A stretch of 64,000 bases of DNA from Hepsetus odoe. Taxonomy: Eukaryota; Chordata; Actinopteri; Characiformes; Hepsetidae. Under the pieces are notes generated by a model. It worked only from the letters and a program-made list of their open reading frames with translations, ran no database searches and was not told the origin of the DNA. The first letter of the stretch is position 1. Every line of letters starts with the position of its first letter. The stretch is taken from NCBI GenBank assembly GCA_017165825.1, contig CM029387.1, positions 15,674,445 to 15,738,444 on the forward strand, given 5' to 3'. Both the position numbers and the translations under genes were made by a program. Of this stretch, positions 13,450-25,574 are shown one piece after another.

Positions 13450-13648
13450 TAACATTTACAGCATTTAGTTGATGCTCTCATTCAGAGCGACTTCCAGTTC
13501 CTGATTACAGGGACATTCCCCCTGGAGCAACTTGGGGTTAAGGGTTTTGTTCAGGAACCCAATGCCAGTTGTGCTGGAGGATTTGGATTTGAACCTGCAA
13601 CCTCTTGATCTCTAAGTTAGTATCCTACCACTAGACCACCACCACCCC
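13450..13648 (-). repeat. tRNA-derived SINE, type B
   Basis: Reading the minus strand, the head is 'ggtggtggtctagtggtagg'-like (A box), followed by a B box. The 3' tail resembles the 'gctctggataagagcgtctg' tail common to teleost SINEs. In plus view it starts 'catttacagcatttagttga' and ends 'ctagaccaccaccaccc'. Confidence 0.75.
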
Positions 13649-14320
13649 TGTAGTAGCTCAAATGTGCCTCAGATCACTCACAAAGTGCTTTGAGGAATTG
13701 GAACAGTTGCATCTGTAACTCCAATTTTTTGTGGCTTAGCCCCTCCCACATATATTCCTGATACTCAAAAGGCATAGTGACCAGATATAAACAAGATCTT
13801 CTAGACTTCGTAGATGAATGACTTAGCACAAAAGTGCTAAAGAAAAGATAAGCAGCAGCAGTCTTAAGCTCAAATTTGTTCAGAGCAAGGGAAGAATTAT
13901 ATAAAGTCATCGCTTTAAGTAAAACAAAAAAGTTCTATACTGTTATACTGTTATACAGTATTTAATTTTTAAGGTCATATATACAGCATAGTTCTATATA
14001 TGTTCATATTTAAAAAAAAAAAAAAAACTGACATTGAACCTTTATTCAGCTGATTAGGAGGGCTCTGGCCGGTGAAAAGTTGCCATGGGAACATAGAGAT
14101 TCATCAAAGTGACAGTGCTCGTCAGGATCTATTCATCATCATAAACTCTGCTAATGGAGAAGAATATTAGCGAAAAATAAAAGCCACATCGGTAGAGTTT
14201 CACACAATGAAATACGCCGAACTCCAGTCAGGTTGGTTAAAACATATAGAAGCATGATAAGAATGTAAACCTTGACAGAGACCTTCAAATATTCTGGTTT
14301 GCATGGAAAAAATGACTTTA
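13649..14320. other. unassigned spacer
   Basis: A+T-rich DNA with a poly-A run near 14011. Nothing was recognised. Confidence 0.5.
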
Positions 14321-14333
14321 TTATATTAATTAT

Positions 14334-14577
14334 CCATCCATTATCTGCCGCTTGTCCCAAACAGGGTGGCGGGGGAGTGCTGGTGTCCAACCCAGCGCAC
14401 ACGGGGCGAGGACCAGGGACGCACCCTGGACAGGTCGCCAGCCCATCGCAGGGAGGAGCGGGACAGGGGCGGCACCTTGCTCAAGCGTACCTCAGGGCAA
14501 CCCATTGGGAAGGGGTTTGAACCCCTGATCCACCGATCATGTGGCCAACATCCTACCCACTAGGCCACCGCTGCCCC
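14334..14577 (-). repeat. tRNA-derived SINE, type A, with target duplication
   Basis: The head (minus strand) is 'ggggcagcggtggcctagtg', containing an A-box-like TGGCCTAGTGG. A B box, GGTTTGAACCCC in plus view, lies near 14513. The tail ends in the 'caccctggacaggtcgccag' module and 'tatccatcca'. It is flanked by ttatattaattat (14321-14333) and ttatactaattat (14578-14590), a 13-bp target duplication with one mismatch. This is direct evidence of retroposition. Confidence 0.9.
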
Positions 14578-14671
14578 TTATACTAATTATGGTAAGTGTT
14601 AATAGATACTCAATGAGAAGCTGGCAAACTCAATTCAACATTTCAAACTTTTATCTTAATTTCTGTTATGT

Positions 14672-14755
14672 ATCCATCCATTGTCTGCACTAGGCGAATG
14701 GGAGGTAGCTGAAGCTTAACCCAGCACTCACAAGGTGGCAGAGAACTTAACAAGT
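14672..14755 (-). repeat. SINE tail fragment
   Basis: 'tatccatccattgtctgcac' and 'aacccagcactcacaaggtg' resemble the tail module of the SINE at 14334-14577. The head is absent. Confidence 0.5.
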
Positions 14756-14870
14756 TGTTTTTGTTCTATATTTATGTATAATTATGATACGTAGTTAAAG
14801 GATTCATTTATATTCTTTTAAGATTCCAGATCCTATTTCCTCAAAGGCTAATACACCACAAAAAACAATT

Positions 14871-15070
14871 GAAGTGAAAGTGACTATTTGTCATTGTGAA
14901 ACACAGCACAACACAATCAAAACGAAATGCAACCTCTGCTTTTCACCCACACACACCGTGCAGAAGATGGCAGCCATTTCCAGTGCCCCGGGAGCAGTGT
15001 TGGGGGCAGTATCTTGCTCAAGGGCCTCAATCAACCTATTGGTCTGGGATTCGAATTGAACTGGGATTCG
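14871..15070 (-). repeat. SINE type A, head truncated
   Basis: In plus view it begins 'gaagtgaaagtgactatttg' and runs through 'gtgcagaagatggcagccat' and 'atcttgctcaagggcctcaa' to a B-box-like 'gggattcgaattgaa'. The A-box end is lost. Confidence 0.8.
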
Positions 15071-16600
15071 ATAAGGGACATCACACCCAATACACACCTT
15101 TTATTCACCACCAAGACTCTCTTCCTTCTCTGATTCATCTTTTCATCATTGTCTTTTGAATTGTGTTCATATTGTTACATCTGTGTTGCACTTTTTTGTG
15201 ACTTTTCTGTGTTTTTGTCTGTTTAGGCTGAAATCTGTCTTGATGTTGGGAAGGTGTGCAATGATGTAAAATAATGGATAATCCCCTCAAAGGTGAAATT
15301 AAAGTAAGAAACATAAAGGAAAACTGAGGCGAAACATGGCAGAATTGCACAGACATTAGCTGAAAAGCAGCTAATAATAAATTCTTCTAGATTCAATAGC
15401 TTGAGGCATTGGCTAGCTATGTGTGAATTGTTTTGTGTTACTGAGCTACTTCCTTCAACAACAGGAGCGTCCTGGCACAGGCGCAAGCCTTGAAGAACCG
15501 CTGAAAGAGTATTTACCAACAGATTGACCTTTCAGCTCTCAAGCCAGCCTCAGCCACACCCAGACACCCAGCTGAGACTCATCAGCTCCTAGGGTTAATG
15601 CCCTTTTAGGAGATGAGAACTTAGGGAAGCATTTTTGTGAAAGTTACTGAGACTTGATATTTGCTATTTTCGTGATTGCCTAGATTCTGACCCTCTGATT
15701 GCAACATAAATGCTGTGCAAGGTGTTTATGTTGTAAGTTCTAAGGTTTATCTCATCAGGATCTGTTCATTGCAGTAAATTATAGAGTGCTTAAGAACAAG
15801 TGTGCTTTTCTGCAGCACTTTCTGTCATGCTAATGCTATAGTTGAGCGAATCTCAAGAGTGTTCAGATGCCACCATTGTCAGATGACTGATGGGTGGCAG
15901 TGGCAAAATAATCAAAACATTTTACTCCTAAAAATTGCTTTTGCCCTGACACTTAGCAGCAGTCAGACAGAGACGGGGTATTTCCAGCATCATTGCCAGA
16001 GTTGCATGGTAATTGCCAGCTAGAAGCAGCTGGGCCATCCAAGGGAGATGAGAACCGGATTTATGATGGGATGTCACATTTCACGCATATTTATGCCTGG
16101 CATCTTGAGCGGCCAGGAAATATCAGGGCACTTCAAATTAGAACATGTTGTGCAATTTAATAGCTTGGTTGTAGCACATCTAATACTAGGCATTTTCTCA
16201 GCTGTTAGATGTGGTGTAAATTGTTGTATGTCTTGTGGCCACACTGGCAGAGTGGGTCAAATGATATCTTATACATAATAGCTCTCTTAAGGTGCTCATA
16301 TATACTGGACTCAACCAATGGAGAGAGAAATCGAGGAGAACAGCGCAGAATCAAGAATGCTCTCAATGTTCATCACATATGACCAGGATCACACTTTATA
16401 GATGGGATGCAATCAGTGGTGAACACAGTACACCGTGGGAGAAAAAAAAAATCAATAATATCTGCATGTATTCTTGTGGGATTTCCAGTAATATGTTAGT
16501 GTTGCCTAATGCTATGAAGACAGTCTTGCTCAGCCAAACTATTGATGCTAAAGACTGATGTTATCAAACTTTACAAGCATGCTAGATTATAATACATTCA
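15071..16600. other. unassigned region
   Basis: Only random ORFs below 100 codons. Nothing was recognised. Confidence 0.5.
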
Positions 16601-16818
16601 CAGCGGTGGCCTAGTGGTTAGGGAGTCGGCCATAGGATCGGAAGAGGTTCAAACCCCTTACCAGTAGGTTGCCCTGAGGTACTCTTGAGCAAGGTACCGT
16701 CCCCGCCACTGCTCCCCGGGTTCTTTCATTGCTGCACTGTGTTTAATGGGTTAAATGCAGTTTTGTTGTGGTTCACTGTGTGCTGTGCTGTGACCTCACA
16801 ATGACAAGAATAGAATTT
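16601..16818 (+). repeat. tRNA-derived SINE, type A, near full length
   Basis: The A-box head is 'cagcggtggcctagtggtta' and the B-box-like core is 'ggttcaaacccc'. The body has 'ttgagcaaggtaccgtcccc', and the tail is 'gtggttcactgtgtgctgtg' to 'aatgacaagaatag'. This copy shows the whole family structure well. Confidence 0.85.
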
Positions 16819-16965
16819 ACAACCTAAAGCCTGGAGTTGAACCAGGTTGCGCAGACTTAAACTTGTGTCACACCTGCAATCTTCAATTCCAATTCTCTGT
16901 CCTCACCCACCTGAACAAGCCAGAATGCTGTTCACTGACATCAGCTCAACATTCAACTTGCTGAT

Positions 16966-17418
16966 CCCCTTCAAACTGATAACTGTCTAAGCTTAGTCAA
17001 TTTGATATCACAACATCACTCTGCAGTTGGACAACAATCTGGTAAAACAACACCAACACTTCTGCCCCCACCCTGAACACTGGTGTGCCAGAAGGCTTTG
17101 TGCTGAGTCCTCTTTTGACCTATTCCCTCAAGTCTGTGCTACTCTGTATGGTTTGAACCTTCTAATCAAGTTTGCATATGACACAGGGTGGCGGTGGTCT
17201 AGTGGTAGGGTACTTGCCTACGGACCAAGCGGTTCCATGTTCAAATCCCACCTCTGGCACTACCACCACTGGGTCCCTGAGCAAGACCCTTAACCCTGAG
17301 TTGCTCCAGGGGGACTGTCCGTGTAATTAGGTGTTGTTTTACCAGATTGTTGTCCAACTGCAGAGTGATGTTGTGATATCAAATTGACTAAGCTTAGACA
17401 GTTATCAGCTTGAAGGGG
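16966..17418. repeat. near-perfect inverted repeat with ~90-bp arms
   Basis: Arm 16966-17053 is the reverse complement of arm 17330-17418 with about one mismatch. Homology continues outward with a gap: 'ccagaatgctgttc' at about 16920 pairs with 'gaacagcattctgg' at about 17429-17442. The loop holds the LINE's FADDT region and a type B SINE. Confidence 0.9.
17185..17327 (+). repeat. tRNA-derived SINE, type B
   Basis: The head is 'gggtggcggtggtctagtgg' (A box), with a B box 'gttcaaatcccacc' and body 'ctgagcaagacccttaaccc' and 'gttgctccagggggactgtc'. It is inserted inside the loop of the 17-kb inverted repeat. Confidence 0.8.
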
Positions 17419-18130
17419 ATGAACAATGAACAGCATTCTGGCATGAACAGCATTCTGGGACTGTAAATGTAAATGACACCATGGATGTGGGCATGATTAG
17501 AGCAGATGATGAGATGGCCTACAGGGATGAGGGTCAGCATCTGAATGTGTGGTACACTGAGAACAACCTGACTCTATGCACCCAGAAAATTAAGGAGATT
17601 ATTGCTTGCTTTGAATGACCTAGTGCTCACAAACTCCTCTCTGCAGCAAAGGAGCTGAAGTTGAGAACGTGTGTAGCTTCAAATTCCAGAGTCCACATTG
17701 CTGATGATCTCACTTGGTCCCCGAAGACCTCCATCTTGATCTCCAGCTCCCTGTGGAGCCTTTAGGGAACTCCCCTCTATCCCAGAATACTGATGGGCTT
17801 TTACTGCTGTTCCGTTAAGAGCATACTTACCAACGGCATCTCCGACCAGTAGGTCGACTGCTCTGCATCAGATTGTATGGCTCTCCAGCAAGTGGTGCCA
17901 CACGCTCTTTGGGTAGGGCTAACAACATCATAAAGGATGTATCCCACTCCGATTGTGGACTTTTCACTCCTCTCCCATCTGGCAAGGTGTTACAGAAGCT
18001 TCCACTCCTGCACCTGCAAGATCAGGAAGAGCTTCTTTCCTGAGGCTATGACTATGCTCATCACACTCATCAAAGAAATAAACCTCAATATTGCACTGTT
18101 TCTGTACTTTTATAGCTGACAGCTCATTCC

Positions 18131-19527
18131 ATTTACTCACTTTGCTCTGGACACCATTATTTATTTGTACTTTACATACGACCTACTGAATTTCCACGAA
18201 CCAACAAATTGTATATTTACAAAGCCACCTTATATTTGCTAAATTTAATTTAATTTCAATGCATATTTATTACTGTACACATTGTTAAAATTTGTATATG
18301 CTCTTCAATTGGCAATAATGGTTAAATACTGTAACATACACTTTAATTTATACTGCCCTCCATACTTTATACTACTGCATGTAATTAATGCTGTCTGCAA
18401 TTAATACTGTATTTATACTTTTATTCTCTAGTTCAAAAATAAAAAAATACATAGTTGCAATAAAATATGGTGGAATTATGTTCCCTCACTAAAGATTCAA
18501 AGTAAGTTTCAAAGTAGTAATTATAATTATAACAAATATTTTTGATGCAGCTGAATAATTACCATCAATGCAGAAATGCACTTTCACACCACCCCAGTTG
18601 CAGTTTAGTAGCTTTTTCTTAGCGTGTATATTAAAATATATATACATATTTAGAGACTTTTGTTTTGGTGACTATTTTATTATTTGTATGTTGAGTGTAT
18701 ATTGTAAAGTGAGCCATTTGAGAAGTTTTATGTCATCTAGGGAATTGGAGGCATTGCTTCATCTCATTAAAAAGTCAACATGCTGCATGTTGGGTATATT
18801 TTTGTGGTCTGCCGCAAGCAAGATGAGCTGTTCTGCTGCCATCATGATGCACAATTGCTTGGACTTCAACCATGACAATGGAGCTTTGATTGGTTGGACT
18901 GATTTTTAAAGCATCTGTACAATGCAGAAAATCAAGTTGACTTTTTCCAAAAAATCACTATTTTTCTTTTTTGTTCTTGGAAGACAACTGTCTTGTGGAA
19001 AGAAAAAAAATGGTTGGTGAGCATATAGGAATGCATCTTCATCTTTTAAAATTAAAAATGTGTTTATATATGTATATACAAACATTTATTTTAATTGTTG
19101 CTTATACTGGACTAATATTATCTCTCTTTTATGTCTGAGCTCTTGCTACTCTTCTATACAAGCTTTAGTTTGTGTTTACAGTTATGGCTATGGGTTGGGT
19201 AGTGAACAGTTCAGTGAGTTAAACCGGATAAAATGTATTTGTTTTTTAGCATTGTGCATTTTTAGATAAACCCTAACTTTGGCTGATGTTTTTTAAAGGC
19301 ATTTTTAGTTACATCATCATTGTGAGACAAAACTGACAAAGCTAAGGGTAATGAATAGATCTTGCACTTCAAAAATGATATAAAGCATCAAGAAAAATTA
19401 CTAATAATGTACGTACCTGCTAGTAGAATTTCTGCAAAGAATTTATACTGCAAAAAGTGTTTTGGATAAACAATTACATTACATTTATTATTTTTTTTAC
19501 ATGTAAGTATATTGAAACAATATATAT
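18131..19527. other. unassigned A+T-rich region
   Basis: It may include the 3' untranslated tail of the preceding LINE up to about 18430 (repeated 'tttatactgc' and 'gtaattaat' words). The rest is unrecognised, including a 113-codon ORF at 18568-18909 with no family features. Confidence 0.4.
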
Positions 19528-20231
19528 CTGTAGTGAGAGTAGTGAGCAGCTGGAGAGATGGAGATATGGTCTAGAGAGGAGAGGAATGAAAGTGAGGAGG
19601 ATAAAGAAAAAATGCATGAGTGCAAATGAAAGTGAGAATGGTGGCATGGCTAGGACGCAGGGAGTAGAGGTGACAAAGGTGGAGGAATTGAAATACTTGG
19701 GATCAACACTCTGGTGTAATGGGAAGTGTGGAAGAGAGGAGAAGAAAAGAGTGCAGGCAGGTTGAAATAGATGGAGACAAATGACAGTGACAGACAGGTA
19801 CCAGCAAGTGTGAAAGGAAAGGTTTACAGGTTGGTAGTGAGACCAGCTATTATATATGGCAGCAGAGCTGGAGGTGTCATAGTTAGCCACAGCTAAGGTT
19901 TTTGCTGGGTGTGATGAGGATGGACAGGATTAGGATTTAGTACATTAGAGGGACAGCTCAGGTTGGTCACTTTGGAGACAAAGTTAGTCCAAAGCTGGTT
20001 TGGACATGTCCAGAGGAGAGACGAGGGTTATATTAGACTAGGAGGATGCTAAGGATGGAGCTGTCAGTAAAGAGGAAATGAGAAAGACCAAAGAGTAGGT
20101 TTCTAGTTGTTGCAAGGGAGGACATGCATGCAGTTGGTTTGAAGAAGGAAGATGCAGAGGAGAGGAAGAAATGGTGACAGTCGGTCTGCCGTGGCAACCC
20201 CTGACGGGAGCAGCTGAAAGAAGGAGAAGAT
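19528..20231 (+). mobile_element. RTE LINE 3' fragment
   Basis: A 5'-truncated copy begins just after the FADD box (SESSEQLERWRYGLERRGMK-like) and runs to the 3' end, 'gggagcagctgaaagaagga'. The blocks 'VTKVEELKYLGSTLWCNG' and the HVQRR-like region are recognisable. Frameshifts and stops are present. Confidence 0.9.
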
Positions 20232-21017
20232 TAATATCAGTGAAATGTCTTAGTTCTAGATTTAAAACAAAACTTCGAAACAATGAGGTCAAATGCCTCA
20301 TAAGTGTTAAATAACAACATAATTATGGGTAAAATGCTGGAATGTACATCTGAAATTGCTAGCAAATTTTGAATGAAACACAATAAACCATTAGTTAAAA
20401 TGATAATTTTTAAAGTATCAACAGATCTTTGTTGTATTTATATGAATCCCAATATAATTAATTATAACACTGCAATATAATACAGCTATAACTAATATTT
20501 TTGATGCAGCTGAATCAAGGCAGGCTTTCATGTAAAAAAAAACAACCAAATTTTACCTTTTAAGTCTGCGTTTTTGCTTGAGCTTCACATTTCACTGCTC
20601 TAGCAACCAATTTAACCTCACGAAATGTTATTAATGAGAGGATGAGTAGGGTTAAATGTTCTGGGAGTGGGAAACACAAATGTGAAGTGCAGGTTGACTC
20701 TAGGCCCAGAGGGCTATTGGGCAGTATTACTTTGGGGAACATTTCAGCACACAGTCCTAGAAACACATCTCTTACTGATGAAAACAAACCAAAGTCTCCC
20801 CAGGTTTGTCCTTGATTGAGTTAATAGAGCCTGACAGCAGAAATGTGCTCTCACTGACACTGGCCTTTCATTGCCACAGGCCATCAATAGCAGTTGTACA
20901 ATGTTATACACCCAGTCTAATGTACTTTTATTAACTTTTATATTTATGCTGACCTGTAGAATATTTATATAATATGTCATGCTGTGTACTGAAGCCAAAC
21001 TAGTATTTTTTTCTAGT
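20232..21017. other. unassigned spacer
   Basis: Nothing recognised. Confidence 0.5.
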
Positions 21018-22820
21018 GTCTTCTTCTTCTTTTGGCTGCTCCCATTTAGGGGTCACTACAGTGGATCAACTGCCTCCATTTCTTCCAGTCCTCTGCATTC
21101 TCCATCAAACCAACCACCTGCATGTCCTCTCTCACCACGTCCATAAACCTCTTCTTTGGTCTTCCTCTTTACCTCTTATATACTCATTTCAAATCCTGTC
21201 CATCCTCGTCACACCCAACGAAAACCTCAGCATCTTTAGCTCTGACACCTCCGCTCCGAAACTGTCTTTTCATCAGTGCCACCTTTTCCAACCCATACAA
21301 CATAGCCTTTGCCATTGCTTTCTTCACCCTGTGGTTCATCTCCCTGTATTCCTGTCTACTTTCTTCATCCCTCTGACTCTCCCACTTCTTCTTTGCTTCC
21401 CTCTTCTTTTGATCGCAGGTTTGACTCCCATCTCCAGCACTACCACCTTTGGGTTCCTGAGCAAAAACCCTTAACCCCAAGTTGCTCCAGGGGAACTGTC
21501 CCTATAGTTAATAAATGTAAGTTGCTCTGGATAAGAGTGTCAGCTAAATGCCGTAAATGTATACACTATATACAATGCCATACACTGGCAGTTCCCCCGC
21601 CAGGTTTCCTTATCCTCCTTCTTCCTTCCAGATTTCACACAAAATACTTTTCTAGCTGTCTGCCTTACCACTTCTGCAGCAGTTTCCCAGCAATCTGGTA
21701 GCTCTTCAATACCTCCCAGTGCCCTATTAACTTCTGCCTGAATTCCACCTTGCAGTCCTCCTTCTTCAGCTTCCACCACTTGATCCTCGACTCTGTCCTT
21801 ACTTTCCTCCTCTTCTTGACCTCCAAGATCATCCTGCAGACCACCACCCCATACTGTTTAGCTACACTCTCCCCTGTCACAACTTTGTAGTCTCCAATCT
21901 CATTCAGACTGACCCTCCTGCAAAGGATACCTATGCTCATCTTCCTCCACTCTTCCCTCTTCTTAAAATAAGTATTACCTACAGCCATTTCCATCCTTTT
22001 CACAAAATTTACAACCATTTGACCTTCAGCATTCCTCTCCTTGACACCATACCTACCTATCACCTCTTCATCACCTCTGTTTCCTTTCACCAACATGTCC
22101 ATTAAAATCTGCATCAATCACCCCTCTCTCTCCCCTTGGTACACCCTCTAACACTTCATCTATCTCACTACAGAATTCTTCTTTCTCTTCCATCTCACTA
22201 TCAACTTGTGGAACTTAAGCACTAATAAAATTCATTATCACACCTTCAACTTCCACCTTCAATCTCATCAACCTCTCTGACACCCTCTTCACCTCCAAAA
22301 CACTCTTCACATACTCTTCCCTCAGAATAACTCCAGCATTCCTCCTTCCATCTACACCATGGTAAAACAATTTAAACCCTCCTCCAATAGACCTGGCCTT
22401 ACTACACTTCCATCTAGTCTCTTGCACACACAGAACGTCAACCTTTCTTCTCCCCATCATATCAACTAATTCTCTACCTTTACTAGTCATGCTGCCAACA
22501 TTCAAAGTCCCTAGTCTCACTTCTACTCTCCTCCCCTTCTTTCTCTCCTCCTCCGTCCAGACATGCTTTCCTCCTCTTCTTCTCCTTTGGTCAACAGTAG
22601 TCCAATTTCCACCAGTACCCTGTAGGCTAACAGCACTCATGGTGGTCGTTGTTAACCCGGCATCAACTGATCCGGAATGGAGGTCTCTTAGATTGTCCGT
22701 ATATTGATTTGGCAAAAGTTTACACCGGCTGCCTTTCCTGATGTAACCCTCACAATTAATCCGGGCTTGGGACCAGCATGTAGAAATATACTGGCTTGTG
22801 TATCCCTAGTGGCCGGGTTT
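21018..22820 (-). mobile_element. RTE LINE with preserved 5' region but internally deleted
   Basis: The 3' end is at about 21018 and the 5' end at about 22820 ('tatccctagtggccgggttt' in plus view). The ORF at 22215-22715 keeps the N-terminus missing from the other copies: a basic leader, then 'RLGTLNVGSMTSKGREL', with the Asn that starts the AP-endonuclease fold, then 'VQETRWK'. A large deletion joins the region after the endonuclease (KKAMAKAM) directly to the C-terminal 'MLYGLEKVALMKRQ', so the whole reverse transcriptase is gone. A type B SINE is inserted at 21412-21562. This copy shows what full-length copies of this family look like at the 5' end. Confidence 0.88.
21412..21562 (+). repeat. 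type B SINE inside RTE copy
   Basis: It starts 'gatcgcaggtttgactccca', has the body 'ccttaaccccaagttgctcc', and ends 'gctctggataagagtgtcag' and 'ctaaatgccgtaaatgta', the family tail. The A-box head is missing. Confidence 0.8.
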
Positions 22821-22880
22821 ATTTTTTTCTAATACATTTCAAGCAATTTGAAATTTCATTCAGCATGAAAGAAACAACCA

Positions 22881-23036
22881 CTTAAAGTGACTATTCATAT
22901 CATTGCGATAACACCTCTGCATTTAACCCATACATGCATGTGCAGCAGGGGGCAGGTATTGAAAACACCCAGGGAGCAGATATGGGGATGGTACCTTGCT
23001 CAACTCCCTAACCACTAGGCCATTGCTGCCTCCTGT
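22881..23036 (-). repeat. SINE type A
   Basis: In plus view it runs from 'cttaaagtgactattcatat' through 'gtgcagcagggggcaggtat' and 'ggtaccttgctcaactccct' to 'ccactaggccattgctgcc', the reverse of the A-box head. The B box is deleted. Confidence 0.8.
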
Positions 23037-23049
23037 CAGCATACATGGA

Positions 23050-23213
23050 GCAGCGGTGGTCTAGTGGCTAGGGACTAAAACCCAGTATCAAAAGGTTGAG
23101 GGTTTGAATCCCAGACCTGTAGGTTGCCCTGAGGTACCTTTGTGCAATGTCCCCATCACTGCTGGATATGGCTTTTCACTATTGCTTCACAATGAAATAA
23201 AGTCACTTTCATT
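23050..23213 (+). repeat. SINE type A
   Basis: The head is 'cagcggtggtctagtggcta' and the B box 'gggtttgaatccca'. It lies head-to-head with the SINE at 22881-23036, 13 bp away. Confidence 0.8.
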
Positions 23214-23224
23214 TCATATATTTA

Positions 23225-23620
23225 TTGTTAAACTAATATCTAGACCCCTTATCTGGTTAGTGAATTAGGTTAATTGTGATACTGTGGAGCAGTCACGTGG
23301 GTTTTGGGTCATTACGACCAATGCTGCACATTGCCTACAGGGCATAAAGCCACCTTTAATAACACTATGGAGCAGAGTAACTACCTTTTCTGGAAAGATG
23401 AATCTCCAACAACCCTTAGGATAAGCAGGAGTAGAGAAACCCAGAATTAATCATCCACAACATGAGTGCCTAAGCAATGCTCTTGTGGCTGAATGCAATG
23501 AAATCCTAGCCACAAAGTTCCAAAATAGCGTAAAGGAGGTTTTTCATCAAATTCTTTCATAAAAATAACCCCAGTTCTTTCCATAGTCTTGGAACAGGTT
23601 CAAGAAAATCAGTGTAAGGC
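23225..23620 (+). mobile_element. decayed Tc1/mariner-like fragment
   Basis: 'gctgcacattgcctacaggg', 'tggagcagagtaactacctt', 'gaatgcaatgaaatcctagc' and 'aagttccaaaatagcgtaaa' resemble in order a teleost element whose ends read like 'acttttggccatatagtgta'. The last pair would encode the NEILAxKFQN-type C-terminal part of its transposase. Ends are not found. The identification is from memory of the consensus. Confidence 0.5.
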
Positions 23621-25574
23621 ATAATCTTTGGTCATTTCTCTGCTGTTGCAAGTCGGTGACTCATGGACATTGCCAGACTCTTGGCTCACTCCTCTGAGAA
23701 GCTTTTCCAAGACATTATGATTCTCCAATTTTTCGTACTCCTGATGAACCCTCTGATTGTGCTGGCAGTGTGTTTTTTGAGTCATTATTCTTCTGCATGA
23801 TAAAGCACCCGCAAATGAGTCCAGAGGCCTTTATAGCATGAAGCAGTGAAGATGTTTATTTATACTTCTGGAGTCCTTCTGTTCCGATTCAATTATTATT
23901 CCTGGCACCAAAAGAGATGAATGAACCATTGTGCAGTGCAGTGAAGCAAATCAAAGCCATGCCACTACACGTCTTTGGATTTCCACCGTGCCATTCCCAT
24001 TGTTTGTACACTGTGAATTTTTACCCTGTTGCTTCAAGTTTACGACAATTTTTTGTACAATAATTTATTGATTTATTTATTTACTCTTCCTCCTTGGATT
24101 TTTGGCACATTTAATTACTCTGAAGCTGGAAAATATTGTGTATGCAAGACTGTATTACCACGTCATACTGTTTCTGATTTTCTCATCTGCACTGTATGCT
24201 GTTCTGTCCCGTATGATATTGTTTGCCCTGTTTTAAAGTCTTGTGCTCTGGTTAGTCCTGGTTTCCCGTTGCACCTTTGTCCTGCAGGAATGTTTCATTT
24301 CACTGAGCACTGTATAGAAGGTTGAAAAGAAAATAGTAGAGCCTGTAGAGCCTGGATTAAAGAAGTTTTCAGGTTCTTTCTTTAGTCCATTTCATCTGTC
24401 TTTTATTGGGGCAGGAGCCTTGCACACAATTACACTTATGGCTGCTCTGCCTTTCCACTGCCAAAGGTAGGATTATTTATTTATTTATTTATTTTACCCT
24501 GAGGAACCTTTAACAAATAATGCTCACGCAAATGCACATAGGATCTTGAGGAACCTTTTTTTTATATAAGCTTAAAAAGCAACACAAGAACTGTCTATGA
24601 AAACCTTTTAAAGGGTAAAAGAACGTGCATGAAAAAGGAACTAAGTCACTGACTGAATTAATTAACTACTTAGCGTGCCAAAATAACTAGTAAATAATGA
24701 AATTAACTGGCGCAAAAATTGATCTGAATATGTCACTATGTGTGATGGTATGCCTATCAATGATTATACTGAATTCTGTTTGTGGTGACGATGGTTTTTG
24801 CATCTGTGTTGCCTTCATAGTTGTGCTGTGCAAACAGTAGATATTGACTGAATTATTGAAGGCTTGTGCCTTGCAACAAGCACCAGGTATAAAATAAGCA
24901 ACCTCTCAAAATGTCAGAAAGTTTTAGATAGGGATCTGCAATCACCTCAATAATACTCAAGCAAACTTTAGGTGTTTCTGTAGGGCGTCAGAAAGACTAG
25001 ATAGTGGTGTCATAAAGAGGAATAAAAATGCAGGCTTAGACAGTATGTATTTGAACTATTTTGCATTTTTCTCTCACTGGTTAAGTTGAGCTCAACCCAC
25101 TAGCTAGGACTTCCCCAATCACACAGTACTATCAGCACTGGGAGTGTGAAGACCTTGTCTCCTTCAGAGGCAACTGCTACCAGTGCATCTTCTAAAACTG
25201 CATGTGCTACGTCATTGGATCTCGATGGAGGACAATTCTAGCTGTTAATCTGGCTCACATTGCAGTGATTAATTGGGAAAGAAGAGCCCAGTCTACCCAC
25301 CAGAGAGAGTGAGCTACTGACTCCCACAAATGGCTTGGCATAGCTGTTGCTAACGCCAATGACACAATGATACAACAGGCCAAATGTGGTAGAAAATCAC
25401 ATAGTAGATTGTCAGTTTATTAGAAACCTAATCTTAACCTAATCCTCCCAGCTATTTTATTAGAGATGACTATTATACAGAAGATGCTATTTATAGGTCT
25501 ACAATTACTAAATGTTGCCCGTTTGCCCATCTGCCCTGTCCATAACTGAAAAAAGGACCCCGTTGATGTTATTT
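23621..25574. other. unassigned region
   Basis: No gene or element recognised; (TTTA)n-like runs lie near 24063-24085 and 24472-24495. The segment 23815-23990 resembles 26815-26950. Confidence 0.4.

Larger units (their letters stand above)
16850..18130 (+). mobile_element. decayed L2/Rex1-like LINE
   Basis: The plus-strand translation shows relics of a non-LTR reverse transcriptase. 'LFTDISSTFN' corresponds to the (L)D-SAFNT block. 'GFVLSPLL'-like pieces are broken across 'CARRLCAESSFDLFPQ', and 'NLLIKFAYDT' stands for the FADDT catalytic box, where the two Asp positions are now Tyr-Asp. Further on, 'VHIADDLTWSP' and 'RSLPSGKVLQKL'-like pieces resemble the C-terminal part of L2/Rex1-type elements. 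Many stops and frameshifts are present. A type B SINE and a long inverted repeat sit in the middle. Clade assignment is an inference from motif order only. Confidence 0.6.

Noticed and set aside
16601..16640. tRNA-gene-like A and B boxes in many places
   Set aside because: They belong to tRNA-derived SINEs with long non-tRNA bodies; no cloverleaf could be drawn and copies recur throughout the window.
18568..18909. 113-codon ORF rich in Phe, Ile and Cys
   Set aside because: Looks like translated A+T-rich DNA; no conserved motif.
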